Assembly: GCF_052048155.1 (NCBI RefSeq)
Contig: NZ_JBNAIK010000001.1
Coordinates: 62,001-126,000 of the forward strand
Length of the DNA: 64,000 nucleotides
Source of the DNA: HIMB114 sp052048155
Lineage (GTDB): Bacteria; Pseudomonadota; Alphaproteobacteria; Pelagibacterales; Pelagibacteraceae
Reading direction: 5' to 3'
A program made the position numbers and the translations under genes. How positions within the stretch are numbered: the first letter of the stretch is position 1; every line of letters starts with the position of its first letter. Positions 34,741-42,930 of this stretch are shown one piece after another. Under the pieces are notes generated by a model, which saw nothing but the letters and a program-made list of their open reading frames with translations, searched no databases and was not told the origin of the DNA.

Positions 34741-35205
34741 ATGATTATTGAATGCAAATGTAAGAAATACAAGTTTAAAATCCCAGATGAAGAAATTATA
34801 CCACCTGGAAGAACCTTGCAATGTTCAATTTGTAATGAAGAGTGGTATCAAGAATTTAAAATAAATTCAGTCAACACTCCAAACATTAAAGAAGATAATC
34901 AAAAAGATTTATTGAAAGAAATGAATCCCTCTAAAAACAAATCTAAACTATCAAACAAAAAAAAAGCGAAAGAAAAAAAAGAAAAAAGATCATATTTATT
35001 AATTTTAACTTTAATTTTTTTTCTCTTAATTTTCATAATTTATAAATTGGCGTTTCATTATAAAGATTTAGTAATTTCTTCAAACCCATCTCTTATAAAT
35101 TTCTATGAAAGTTTAGAAATTATTACTGAAATATTAAAAGCTAATATAAATTTTATTAAAGAGATAACCTTAGAAGCTATAAAAAAAATACAAAATAAAA
35201 TTTAA
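34741..35205 (+). CDS. Zinc-ribbon membrane protein
   Basis: This 154-residue protein has an N-terminal zinc ribbon (Cys5, Cys7, Cys28, Cys31; CKCK ... CSIC) of the MJ0042-like type. A very Lys-rich linker (about 60-82), one membrane helix (about 84-104) and a short C-terminal region follow. The ribbon would face the cytosol. In alphaproteobacteria such proteins occur near cell-division or envelope genes, but no function is established. Its stop overlaps the start of the NlpC/P60 gene by one base (TAATG). Confidence 0.75.
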   Translation: MIIECKCKKYKFKIPDEEIIPPGRTLQCSICNEEWYQEFKINSVNTPNIKEDNQKDLLKEMNPSKNKSKLSNKKKAKEKKEKRSYLLILTLIFFLLIFIIYKLAFHYKDLVISSNPSLINFYESLEIITEILKANINFIKEITLEAIKKIQNKI

Positions 35206-35960
35206 TGAATAATATTTATTTTATAACAAAAAATAAATCCTCGCTTTTTAAAAAAGCTAATACGAAATCAGAAAAGCTGAAAGAAGTAATTTTTGGTGAA
35301 AAATTTATTAAATTAAAACAAATTAAAGATTTATATTATGGTTATACGCAAGATGATAAATATTATGGTTATATAAGAAAAAGGCATCTCGATAATATTC
35401 AATTAAAGCAAAATTATATCGTAAACAATGGTAAAGCATACCTATTTAAACGTAATAACGCACAATCAAAAACTAAGAAATATTTATATTTAAATTCCAA
35501 AATTTATATTTCCAAAATAGGTGCGAAATTTTCAATGGTTGGTGATTTATGGATAAAAAACACTGACATAAAATTAATCAAAAAAATTAAAAAAATTAAT
35601 TTTTTAAAAAAAATTAAAATTTTTACAAATGTTAAGTACGTATGGGGTGGTAATACTATTGATGGTATCGATTGCTCTGGATTAGTTCAAGAACTAATGA
35701 AAAACAATTTTTTCAAATGTCCTAGAGATAGTAAGGATCAAGAAAAATTTTTTAAAAAAAAAATCAATTTAAAACAAATTAAAAAAGGAGATCTTTTGTT
35801 TTGGAAAGGACATGTTGCAATTTCAATTAATAAAAAAGAATGCATTCACGCATTTGGACCAAGAAAGAAAGTGGTAAAAATGAAGATTAGCAATGTTATT
35901 GCTGAACTTGAAAAAAAATCTTTAAAACTCAGTTCCATAAAAAGACCATTGTTTAAATAA
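35205..35960 (+). CDS. NlpC/P60-family peptidase with SH3-like N-terminus
   Basis: This 251-residue protein has an N-terminal SH3-like part (about residues 1-125) and a C-terminal NlpC/P60 cysteine-peptidase domain. Catalytic Cys157 (GIDCSGLVQE) and His203 (GHVAIS) are clear, with a third polar residue probably His near 215 (CIHAFGP). Such enzymes cut gamma-D-glutamyl-diaminopimelate bonds in peptidoglycan or its fragments. No signal peptide is seen, which favours a cytosolic recycling role, perhaps with the AmpG-like permease at 32145-33602 (inference). Confidence 0.85.
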   Translation: MNNIYFITKNKSSLFKKANTKSEKLKEVIFGEKFIKLKQIKDLYYGYTQDDKYYGYIRKRHLDNIQLKQNYIVNNGKAYLFKRNNAQSKTKKYLYLNSKIYISKIGAKFSMVGDLWIKNTDIKLIKKIKKINFLKKIKIFTNVKYVWGGNTIDGIDCSGLVQELMKNNFFKCPRDSKDQEKFFKKKINLKQIKKGDLLFWKGHVAISINKKECIHAFGPRKKVVKMKISNVIAELEKKSLKLSSIKRPLFK

Positions 35961-36001
35961 GAACATTTTTATGGTTGATTCGGTCGCCTTTTATCCATAA
36001 T

Positions 36002-36029
36002 TTGTTCTTGTACTTTATCAAAATATAGT
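36002..36029 (+). promoter_or_regulatory. Candidate promoter of the helicase-ferredoxin run
   Basis: TTGTTC (36002-36007) and TATAGT (36024-36029) are 16 bases apart and lie just before the helicase gene. A start near 36036 would give an almost leaderless message. Confidence 0.4.
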
Positions 36030-36043
36030 AGGTCAAAAATTTT

Positions 36044-38515
36044 ATGACACAAATAACCAATTCTCAAATTTTAGCTATACTGGGTCCTACCAATACAGGC
36101 AAAACTTTTCTTGCTATCGAAAGAATGCTCGAGCACGGTAATGGAGTAATCGGATTTCCATTAAGGTTACTTGCTAGAGAAGTTTATGACAAAATTGTAA
36201 ATAGAATCGGCCCAGAACGTGTAGCATTAGTAACAGGCGAAGAAAAAATTATACCTCCGAAATCCGATTATTATCTTTGTACAGTTGAATCAATGCCCCT
36301 TGATATTAATTTCGAATTTGTTGCAATTGATGAAATACAAATGTGTGCAGACCCAGAGCGTGGACATATTTTTACTGATCGCCTTTTAAATTTTAGAGGT
36401 GATAAATTAACTATGTTTTTAGGATCTGATACAATTAAAAAATTAATTACTACCTTAGTGCCTGAAACAGAATTTATTTACCGTGAAAGGCTCTCTAAAT
36501 TAACTTATTCAGGTTACAAAAAGATATCTAGAATTAAACCAAGAAGTGCCATCATCGCTTTTTCTGTTGATGATGTTTATGCTTTAGCAGAATTTGTAAG
36601 GCGTCAAAAAGGTGGTGCGGCAGTAGTTATGGGCTCTCTAAGTCCAAAAACAAGAAATTCTCAAGTAGATATCTATCAGTCTGGCGATGTTGATTTTTTA
36701 ATTGCTACAGATGCTATTGGCATGGGCATAAATATGGATATTGAAAATGTATATTTCAGTGGTTTAAAAAAATATGATGGAAAACAAATTAGAAATTTAA
36801 GAGATAGTGAAATCGGTCAAATCAGTGGACGAGCGGGAAGATATATGAATGATGGTTCGTTTGGAACTACGGGTGAATGCGAAAAATTGACTGATGAACA
36901 AATTGAAAAATTGGAAAATCATAAATTTGATGATGTATTAAATATATTTTGGAGAAACTCTGAATTAGATTTTTCATCAAGTTCTGCATTAATTAATAGC
37001 TTAAACTTAAAACCAAAATACGAAAATCTTGTTAGAAATAAAGATTTAATAGATGAAAGTACTTTTAGGTATTTAGTTTCAGAGAAATCAAATTTAAATT
37101 TTTCAAATAGTAATCACCAAGTAAAATTATTATGGGAATGTTGCCAAATACCAGATTTTACCAAAAGTTCATATAATGAACATACTGATATAATTTATAA
37201 GGTCTTCTCCTTCTTATCTTCAGATAAAGGAAAGATAACTAACGATTGGATGAAACAACAATTAAATAATTTAAATAATTTTGAAGGAAACATTGATAGC
37301 TTAGCAAATAGAATTTCTTATGTAAGAACATGGTCCTATGTTTCAAATAAAAGTAATTGGGTAGAAAACGCTGATTATTGGATTGCTAAAACTAAAGATA
37401 TTGAAGATAAATTATCTGAAAAACTTCACGAAGAACTAACAAAAAGTTTTGTTGATAAAAGAATAAGTGTTTTATCTAAAGGGTTAAAACAAGATATTGA
37501 GCTTGATACTAAAATTGTTGAGCAAGATAAGATATTTATTAATGATCATTATATTGGGAAAATAAATGGTCTTAAAATTGAATTGGACTATTCTAAATCA
37601 AATTTAGACACAGATATTAAATCACTAAAAAAGGCTGCAAGATCTGGAGCTCAAGAAGAGTTAAAAAATAGAATTAATACTATTTCTAAAAATTTAAATA
37701 AATTAGAATTAAAGGAGGATTGTAAAATTTATTGGGAAAATAAAAAAGTTGCTGAATTAAAACCTGGAAAAAATTACCTTAATCCTTCAATAAAATTAAT
37801 CACTGATGATACTCTTCAAGACCATGATTATGCTCAATTAAAAACTAATTTAGAAAAATGGCTTGAAGATGAAAAAAATATTCATTTAAATGACTTGCTT
37901 TCTATTGAAAAGGCAAGCTTAAAAAATTCATTTGCGCGAGGTCTGAGTTACCAATTATTTGAAAATAATGGAGTACTAGAGAGAAAAGAAGCAAATGAAA
38001 TTATTAAAAATGTCTCAAAACAGGAAAGGTTTGAATTAAGAAAGAAAGGAATAAAAATAGGAAAATATCATATCTACCAACCAAGGATGATTAGGCCTAA
38101 TGCAGTTAAGTTTAAAACTATTTTATGGAAATGTTTTAATTATAAGAGAGATATAAATTATCCAAATTTTGGATTAAATTTTTTAAAAAATTTTAAAAAT
38201 AAGGATGATAAATTTTTAAGAATTTGTGGCTTCGAAACTTTTGGTAAATTTATTATCAGAGTAGATATTCTTGAAAGATTATTTCTTGAAATTTTATCAA
38301 GATCCAAAAATTTTAAATTTAAACTTGATGCAAAAATTATAAATTTACTTGGGTGTACAAAAGATGATTTTATTCAATTCATTAAAATTTTAGGGTACCA
38401 ACTTATCAACTCTGATAATGAAGCTGAGTTTAAATATTTACCTAAAAAAACCAAACAAACTAAAAAAAAGCAAGTATCAAATGCATTTTCAGTTTTAGAA
38501 AAACTAAAAATTTAA
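36044..38515 (+). CDS. Suv3-like superfamily 2 RNA/DNA helicase
   Basis: This 823-residue ATP-dependent helicase has Walker A GPTNTGKT (residues 14-21), motif II with DEIQ in place of DEAD (VAIDEIQM, near 98), and the motif V-VI region IATDAIGMGIN and QISGRAGR. DEIQ plus the GPTNTGKT P-loop identifies the mitochondrial-Suv3-like group that is widespread in alphaproteobacteria. The C-terminal half is Lys-rich and not assignable by eye. Three bases separate it from the TerB-like gene. Confidence 0.88.
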   Translation: MTQITNSQILAILGPTNTGKTFLAIERMLEHGNGVIGFPLRLLAREVYDKIVNRIGPERVALVTGEEKIIPPKSDYYLCTVESMPLDINFEFVAIDEIQMCADPERGHIFTDRLLNFRGDKLTMFLGSDTIKKLITTLVPETEFIYRERLSKLTYSGYKKISRIKPRSAIIAFSVDDVYALAEFVRRQKGGAAVVMGSLSPKTRNSQVDIYQSGDVDFLIATDAIGMGINMDIENVYFSGLKKYDGKQIRNLRDSEIGQISGRAGRYMNDGSFGTTGECEKLTDEQIEKLENHKFDDVLNIFWRNSELDFSSSSALINSLNLKPKYENLVRNKDLIDESTFRYLVSEKSNLNFSNSNHQVKLLWECCQIPDFTKSSYNEHTDIIYKVFSFLSSDKGKITNDWMKQQLNNLNNFEGNIDSLANRISYVRTWSYVSNKSNWVENADYWIAKTKDIEDKLSEKLHEELTKSFVDKRISVLSKGLKQDIELDTKIVEQDKIFINDHYIGKINGLKIELDYSKSNLDTDIKSLKKAARSGAQEELKNRINTISKNLNKLELKEDCKIYWENKKVAELKPGKNYLNPSIKLITDDTLQDHDYAQLKTNLEKWLEDEKNIHLNDLLSIEKASLKNSFARGLSYQLFENNGVLERKEANEIIKNVSKQERFELRKKGIKIGKYHIYQPRMIRPNAVKFKTILWKCFNYKRDINYPNFGLNFLKNFKNKDDKFLRICGFETFGKFIIRVDILERLFLEILSRSKNFKFKLDAKIINLLGCTKDDFIQFIKILGYQLINSDNEAEFKYLPKKTKQTKKKQVSNAFSVLEKLKI

Positions 38516-38518
38516 TTA

Positions 38519-38932
38519 ATGTTTTGGAATAAAGAAAAAGATCAAAAACAAAATTTTAAAGACATAGAAATTGCGACATGTATGCTCCTAATACACGCTG
38601 CAAGAACTGATAATCAACTGGATGATAAAGAAATTAGAATAATTAAAGAAAGTTTATTTGAACTTGGATTAAAAGATAAAAATTACATAGATAAACTTTA
38701 TAATTACTCTGAAAAAAAAGAAAAAGATTCTATTGAAATACTAAATATGACTAAAGAAATTAAAAAATTACAATATGAACATAGGTTAGAAATTATTGAA
38801 ATGATGCTCAAAGTAATATACTCGGACAGTCAATTATGTGAGTTTGAAGATAGATTAGTGAGAAAAGTTGCTGGTCTAATTTATATTGAAAACAAAGATT
38901 TGGGAGAAATTAAATTAAAAATTAAAAAATGA
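38519..38932 (+). CDS. TerB-like protein
   Basis: This 137-residue all-helical protein resembles the TerB/tellurite-resistance-like domain. CMLLIHAARTDNQLDDKEIR (about 21-40) carries an acidic metal-binding-like motif, and a second acidic motif follows at VIYSDSQLCEFEDRLV. TerB proteins bind metal ions and occur in stress and membrane-associated complexes. In many alphaproteobacteria an S4 RNA-binding gene occupies this slot between helicase and ferredoxin. The stop overlaps the fdxA start by four bases. Confidence 0.7.
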   Translation: MFWNKEKDQKQNFKDIEIATCMLLIHAARTDNQLDDKEIRIIKESLFELGLKDKNYIDKLYNYSEKKEKDSIEILNMTKEIKKLQYEHRLEIIEMMLKVIYSDSQLCEFEDRLVRKVAGLIYIENKDLGEIKLKIKK

Positions 38933-39252
38933 CTTATATAGTAAATGAAAAATGTATTAAATGTAAACTCACTGACTGTGTTGAAGTATGCCCAGTAGAT
39001 TGTTTCTATGAGGGTGAAAATATGCTTGTGATTAATCCTGACGAATGTATTGATTGTGGAGTTTGCGAACCAGAGTGTCCTATTGATGCAATTGAGCCAG
39101 ATACGAATGCTAACGTTGAAGAAATGTTATTAGTTAATAAAGAATATTCTCTAAAATGGCCAAATATTTCGAAAAAGAAAGAGCCATTAAATGATTGGGA
39201 AAAATATAAAGACGAAAAAGATAAATTTAATAAGTATTTCGAAAAAAAATAA
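38929..39252 (+). CDS. fdxA: Seven-iron ferredoxin (FdxA type)
   Basis: This 107-residue cytosolic electron carrier is of the Azotobacter ferredoxin I type. The first cluster region holds Cys9, Cys12, Cys17, Cys21 and Cys25 (CIKCKLTDCVEVCPVDC). The second is CIDCGVCEPECPIDAI. The spacing CxxCxxxxC fits one [3Fe-4S] and one [4Fe-4S] cluster. The helicase-fdxA-carD order is conserved in alphaproteobacteria. Confidence 0.93.
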   Translation: MTYIVNEKCIKCKLTDCVEVCPVDCFYEGENMLVINPDECIDCGVCEPECPIDAIEPDTNANVEEMLLVNKEYSLKWPNISKKKEPLNDWEKYKDEKDKFNKYFEKK

Positions 39253-39313
39253 TATTACCTCTTTACTAATTAAGATTGAAAAGAATGTATTAATAATATA
39301 AGCCACAGCATCT

Positions 39314-40081
39314 ATGCCAAAAAAGACAAAAGCAAAATCAAAAAAAGTTGTTAAGAAAAAAGTTACAAAAAAAGTAGTAAAAAAAACTAGTAAAAAAGTT
39401 GTAAAAAAAGTTTTAAAAAAAACAGCTAAGATAAAACAACCCAAAATATCTAAAAAAGATTTAAGCAAAAAAGTTGTTGAAAAGACACCTATTCAAAATA
39501 CTCAATTTAAATCTTCTCAACAAAATGAAATTATAGAAATAAAAAAAATAAAAAAACAAGAAACTGAAAAAAGAACATATAAAGTTAAAGATTATGTGAT
39601 TTACCCAAAGCACGGAATTGGTCAAATTATATCTGTAGACAAACTTACAATAGCAGGAATCGAAGCCAGCGTTTATAAAATTGAAATCACAAAAGATAAA
39701 TTAAATCTTACGATTCCAACTAACCAACAGCAGCACCTAAGACCCCTGTCTAGTTTAAACCAGATAAATAAAGCTCTTTCGATTTTGAAAGGTAAAGCAA
39801 AAATTAAAAGGACAATGTGGAGTAGACGAGCAGCAGAATATGAACAAAAAATTAATTCAGGTGACATTTATCAAATTGCTGAAGTAGTAAGAGATTTAAA
39901 TAAGAATACTGACATGCCAGTTGACCAGTCTTACAGTGAACGTCAATTGTTTGAAAAAGCTTATGATAGATTGCTTGGTGAAGTATCTATTGTACTAAAA
40001 ATTTCTGAAGAAGAAGGTAAAGCAAGACTTAATAAAGCTCTTGGTAAAAAAGTAGAAGAGACCTCTAATACACCCGCATAA
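39314..40081 (+). CDS. CarD-family transcriptional regulator with histone-H1-like tail
   Basis: This 255-residue protein has two parts. Residues 1-85 are a low-complexity Lys/Val/Thr-rich tail (repeats such as KKVVKKKVTKKVVKKTSKK) like eukaryotic H1 or AlgP tails. From about residue 91 comes a CarD/RNA-polymerase-interaction domain (KDYVIYPKHGIGQIISVDKL), continuing through WSRRAAEYEQKINSGD to the helical C-terminus. CarD binds RNA polymerase and stabilises open complexes, notably at rRNA promoters. The tail would add non-specific DNA binding. A bidirectional terminator follows the stop. Confidence 0.92.
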   Translation: MPKKTKAKSKKVVKKKVTKKVVKKTSKKVVKKVLKKTAKIKQPKISKKDLSKKVVEKTPIQNTQFKSSQQNEIIEIKKIKKQETEKRTYKVKDYVIYPKHGIGQIISVDKLTIAGIEASVYKIEITKDKLNLTIPTNQQQHLRPLSSLNQINKALSILKGKAKIKRTMWSRRAAEYEQKINSGDIYQIAEVVRDLNKNTDMPVDQSYSERQLFEKAYDRLLGEVSIVLKISEEEGKARLNKALGKKVEETSNTPA

Positions 40082-40117
40082 AAAAAACGCCCTTCCGAAT
40101 GAGAAGAGCGTTTTTTT
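40081..40117. terminator. Bidirectional terminator between carD and the polycation gene
   Basis: AAAAAAACGC (40081-40090) pairs perfectly with GCGTTTTTTT (40108-40117). Beyond one mismatch the stem continues with CTTC/GAAG around a seven-base loop. The A and T arms give a T-tract on both strands, so it can serve both converging genes. Confidence 0.88.
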
Positions 40118-40143
40118 GTAAAAGATTACTTAAAAGTAAAAAA

Positions 40144-40257
40144 CTATCTTTTCTTTCTTCTTTTAGTAGCTTTTTTCTTTTTAGTTTTTCTTTTCTTAGT
40201 AGCTTTTTTGGCTTTCTTCTTAGTAGCCTTTTTAGCTTTTTTTCTTCTTTTAGCCAT
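40144..40257 (-). CDS. 37-residue Lys/Arg-rich histone-like protein
   Basis: A reverse-strand ATG frame encodes 37 residues: 20 Lys, 6 Arg, 6 Ala, 4 Thr and the initiator Met, nothing else. The segment AKKATKK occurs twice (residues 8-14 and 16-22). It resembles the tails of histone H1, AlgP or Hc1-like proteins and should be a nucleic-acid-binding polycation. Support is strong: GGGAGG lies seven bases before the ATG, a candidate promoter and leader hairpin lie upstream, and a terminator lies 26 bases after the stop. It converges on carD, whose product has a similar tail. Chromatin or ribosome binding is inference. Confidence 0.85.
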   Translation of the reverse strand: MAKRRKKAKKATKKKAKKATKKRKTKKKKATKRRKKR

Positions 40258-40285
40258 CTCCGTTCCTCCCTTTAAAGTTTGGAGC

Positions 40286-40307
40286 ATCACATAATTTAAT
40301 ATGTGAT
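40286..40307 (-). promoter_or_regulatory. Inverted repeat in the leader of the polycation gene
   Basis: ATCACATA and TATGTGAT form a perfect 8-bp inverted repeat around a six-base spacer, 29 bases before the ATG. It may be an RNA hairpin or a dimeric-regulator operator (the arms recall FNR/CRP-type half sites, though the spacing is not checked). Confidence 0.45.
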
Positions 40308-40322
40308 TCGTTATTAAGTTAA

Positions 40323-40351
40323 TTTAAAAACTAATTCGCAATTAAAGTCAA
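40323..40351 (-). promoter_or_regulatory. Candidate promoter of the polycation gene
   Basis: On the reverse strand TTGACT (40351-40346) and TTTAAA (40328-40323) are 17 bases apart, predicting a start near 40316 and a leader of about 58 bases. Nothing else is seen in 40352-40454. Confidence 0.45.
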
Positions 40352-40454
40352 ATGTTTATAATTTTTAAAAAATTTTCAAAAAATTTATTTCAATTCAAAG
40401 TTTAAATAAAAAAAAATTATTTTGTAAAAAAGTTAATGTTTTCAGTGTTTTTAG

Positions 40455-42146
40455 TTAATTTTTATAAAAATTTTCTAAAATATTTTTGTATTTAGTTTTT
40501 ATTTTGTGTCTTCTTATTTTCATTGTTGGTGTTAGTAATTCATTTTCAATTGTAAATTCCTCTTTAACTACTTCAAATTTTTTTATTTTTTCAATAACTG
40601 TTAATGATTTATTTGTTTGCTCAATAAGTTTTTTTATAATTTCTTGATCTTCATTAAAATTTTTATTTAAAACTAACAAACATGATAAATATTTTTCATT
40701 ATCACCATGAACATACGCTTGTTCAATTTCATCATGTAGACAAAGTAAATTTTCAATCTTAGATGGAGAAATATTATCTCCACCAAGTGTAACAATAATA
40801 TCTTTTTTTCTATCAGTAATTTTTAAATAACCTTCATCGTCAATTTCACCAATATCACCTGTATGAAGCCAACCATTTTTTAGTACTTGGTTTGTGGCAT
40901 CTTCGTTTTTCCAATATCCTAACATTATGTTTTCACCCTTAACAAGTATTTCGCCATCCTCAGCAATTTTCACCTCATTATTAGAAAAAATAGCTCCAAC
41001 TGTTTCTATCTTAATTTTATTGACTGGATTACATGATACCACAGGAGAGGTTTCCGTTAGGCCATACCCCTGCAGTGTTTTTAGACCTAAAGAATTTAAG
41101 AATAATCCAACATTTTGGTCTAGAGGGCCTCCACCTGAGACAAATGCTTTTAAATTTCCACCAAAATTTTTAATTACCTTTTTCCTCACTAAGATATTTA
41201 ATAAATAATTTATAAATTTTTCTATTATAGAAAGCTTCTTATTTTCAAAATTCTTTGATCCCAATTCTACAGTTTTTAAAAACAATCCCCTTTTAAAAGA
41301 AGATGATTTTTTAACTCCACTCATCATTTTGTTATAAAGATTATTATAAAATCTAGGGACCGCGGTCATTACATGTGGTTTGGCAATTTTTATATTATCT
41401 AATAATTTTTCAATAACAGGCGAGTAAAATATTTTAGCGCCGAGTGCAATTTGTACGAATTGAACTGTATGCTCGTAAGAGTGTGATAATGGTAACCATG
41501 TTATAAATCTAGGATTTTTTATCTGTAACTCATCAACTAAATTTTTTGAGTCTTCACAATTTGAAATTATTCCTCCATGACTTAAAATAACTCCCTTGGG
41601 ATTACCTTGTGTTCCAGAAGTATAAATAATACAAGCTGGATCGTTTCTTAAAGATTTGCATCTAATATTTTTATTTAAATCGTTTTTAAGTTCATGAAAA
41701 TTCTGAACCTTTTCTATTTTGTCAAAACTTATAATAAATTTAAATTGAAAATTAATCTGGCTACATGCATCTAAAATAGTTTTTAATAATTTTTCGCTTG
41801 ATACAATTAATCCTATTGGATCAGCATCTTTTAAAACAAATTCGAAATCTTTTTGAGTATAAGTAGTGTAATTAGGAACCGTAATCGCATCATTTGCTAA
41901 TATGGATAGATCGCTAATCATCCATTCTGGTCGACCCTCTGAGACCAACATTACCCTATCTCCTTTCTTGACTCCCTGGATATTTAAGAAAGTTGAAAAT
42001 ATTTCTATCTTTTTGGATACATCAGACCATTTTAATGCATCTACTTTTTTATTTCTATCAATTGAATGTAAAAAATCTAAATTGGAAAACCTTTCACTTT
42101 GTATTTGGTATAACTCAAATAGATTATTTAATTTTTTAAATTCCAT
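40455..42146 (-). CDS. Long-chain acyl-CoA synthetase (AMP-binding)
   Basis: This 563-residue adenylate-forming ligase has the AMP motif IIYTSGTQGNPKGVILSHGG (about 173-192). It also has the FAAL/FACS motif GYGLTETSPVVSCNP and the hinge GWLHTGDIGEIDDEGYLKITDRKKD. The order and length fit bacterial long-chain fatty-acid CoA ligases of the FadD15-like type. It activates free fatty acids for beta-oxidation or lipid synthesis. It lies immediately downstream of tRNA-Leu on the same strand, with one base between. Confidence 0.9.
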   Translation of the reverse strand: MEFKKLNNLFELYQIQSERFSNLDFLHSIDRNKKVDALKWSDVSKKIEIFSTFLNIQGVKKGDRVMLVSEGRPEWMISDLSILANDAITVPNYTTYTQKDFEFVLKDADPIGLIVSSEKLLKTILDACSQINFQFKFIISFDKIEKVQNFHELKNDLNKNIRCKSLRNDPACIIYTSGTQGNPKGVILSHGGIISNCEDSKNLVDELQIKNPRFITWLPLSHSYEHTVQFVQIALGAKIFYSPVIEKLLDNIKIAKPHVMTAVPRFYNNLYNKMMSGVKKSSSFKRGLFLKTVELGSKNFENKKLSIIEKFINYLLNILVRKKVIKNFGGNLKAFVSGGGPLDQNVGLFLNSLGLKTLQGYGLTETSPVVSCNPVNKIKIETVGAIFSNNEVKIAEDGEILVKGENIMLGYWKNEDATNQVLKNGWLHTGDIGEIDDEGYLKITDRKKDIIVTLGGDNISPSKIENLLCLHDEIEQAYVHGDNEKYLSCLLVLNKNFNEDQEIIKKLIEQTNKSLTVIEKIKKFEVVKEEFTIENELLTPTMKIRRHKIKTKYKNILENFYKN

Positions 42147-42147
42147 A

Positions 42148-42230
42148 TGGTGGGCGAAAAGGGAGTCGAACCCTTAAGGTTTCCCGGCGGATTTTGAGTC
42201 CGCTGCGTCTACCAATTCCGCCATTCGCCC
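42148..42230 (-). tRNA. tRNA-Leu(CAA)
   Basis: The reverse strand folds as a complete 83-base class II tRNA. The acceptor stem is GGGCGAA/TTCGCCC. The D arm contains GGTAGACGC, typical of Leu. The anticodon stem GCGGA/TCCGC encloses loop CTCAAAA, giving anticodon CAA. The variable arm is CGGGAAACCTT, the T arm AAGGG-TTCGACT-CCCTT, and the CCA end is encoded. It reads UUG codons. Confidence 0.97.
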
Positions 42231-42312
42231 TATTTTTTGTTTTACGATTAAAAAAGGTTTTTGTACTGCTTTTTTAAATTTCATATATACATTATTATAA
42301 TTCTTATAATTT

Positions 42313-42930
42313 ATGTTTAAAGACTTGTTTAATAAAACTGTAGCTCTTGCAGCCCATAAAAGTGCAAGATTCTTTTTGTCTTTTGTATGCATAATTGAGT
42401 CTATTTTTTTTCCAATACCTCCAGATGTCATGATTATACCAATGACTTTGGCTCAAAAAAAAAGATGGTTGCAAATTGCAACTATTGCCACGATATCATC
42501 TGTGGTTGGAGGTATTATTGGATATGCAATTGGCTATTTTTTTTACCAAGAAATAGGTATCCATATTTTTGAATTTTACGGGTTTGAAGGTTTCAAAAGT
42601 TTCAAGGATCAAGTTCAAGTTGGTAAAGGGTTCTGGGCCTGGATTATTTTGTTAGCAATTGCAGGATTTACGCCTGTTCCTTTTAAACTTTTAACAATTT
42701 CAAGCGGGTTAATTCATTTTAATTTTTTTATATTTATTTTAGTGGCTACTTTAACGCGTGGTTCAAGATTTTTTATTTTAGCAGGATTGCTTAGTTTTTT
42801 TGGACATAAGATACTTCCATATATTCAAAAGTTTTCAGGAAAAATAATGATTTTAATTACAGGGCTTTTATTGATCGGATTTTATATTGCCTATCTAATT
42901 TATAATAATTATGAATCTTTTATTAATTAA
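42313..42930 (+). CDS. DedA/YqaA-family membrane protein
   Basis: This 205-residue inner-membrane protein has about five hydrophobic helices. The DedA-like core appears as FFPIPPDVMIIPMTLA (about 32-47), GGIIGYAIGYFF and the FTPVPFKLLTISSGLI segment. It is of the short YqaA-type with VTT fold. Family members are implicated in lipid flipping and membrane energetics. It heads the dedA-dsbB-coq7 cluster found in other alphaproteobacteria; its stop overlaps the dsbB start by one base. Confidence 0.87.
   Translation: MFKDLFNKTVALAAHKSARFFLSFVCIIESIFFPIPPDVMIIPMTLAQKKRWLQIATIATISSVVGGIIGYAIGYFFYQEIGIHIFEFYGFEGFKSFKDQVQVGKGFWAWIILLAIAGFTPVPFKLLTISSGLIHFNFFIFILVATLTRGSRFFILAGLLSFFGHKILPYIQKFSGKIMILITGLLLIGFYIAYLIYNNYESFIN

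Noticed and set aside
39340..39430. Short tandem-repeat-like A-rich tract
   Set aside because: It looks like a simple repeat or CRISPR-like tract, but it is the in-frame Lys/Val coding repeat of the CarD tail; spacing is irregular and no spacers exist.
42174..42431. 85-codon reverse-strand frame across tRNA-Leu
   Set aside because: Its end (with residues like AELVDAADSK) is the familiar false translation of a class II tRNA gene, and the rest is antisense to the DedA start.
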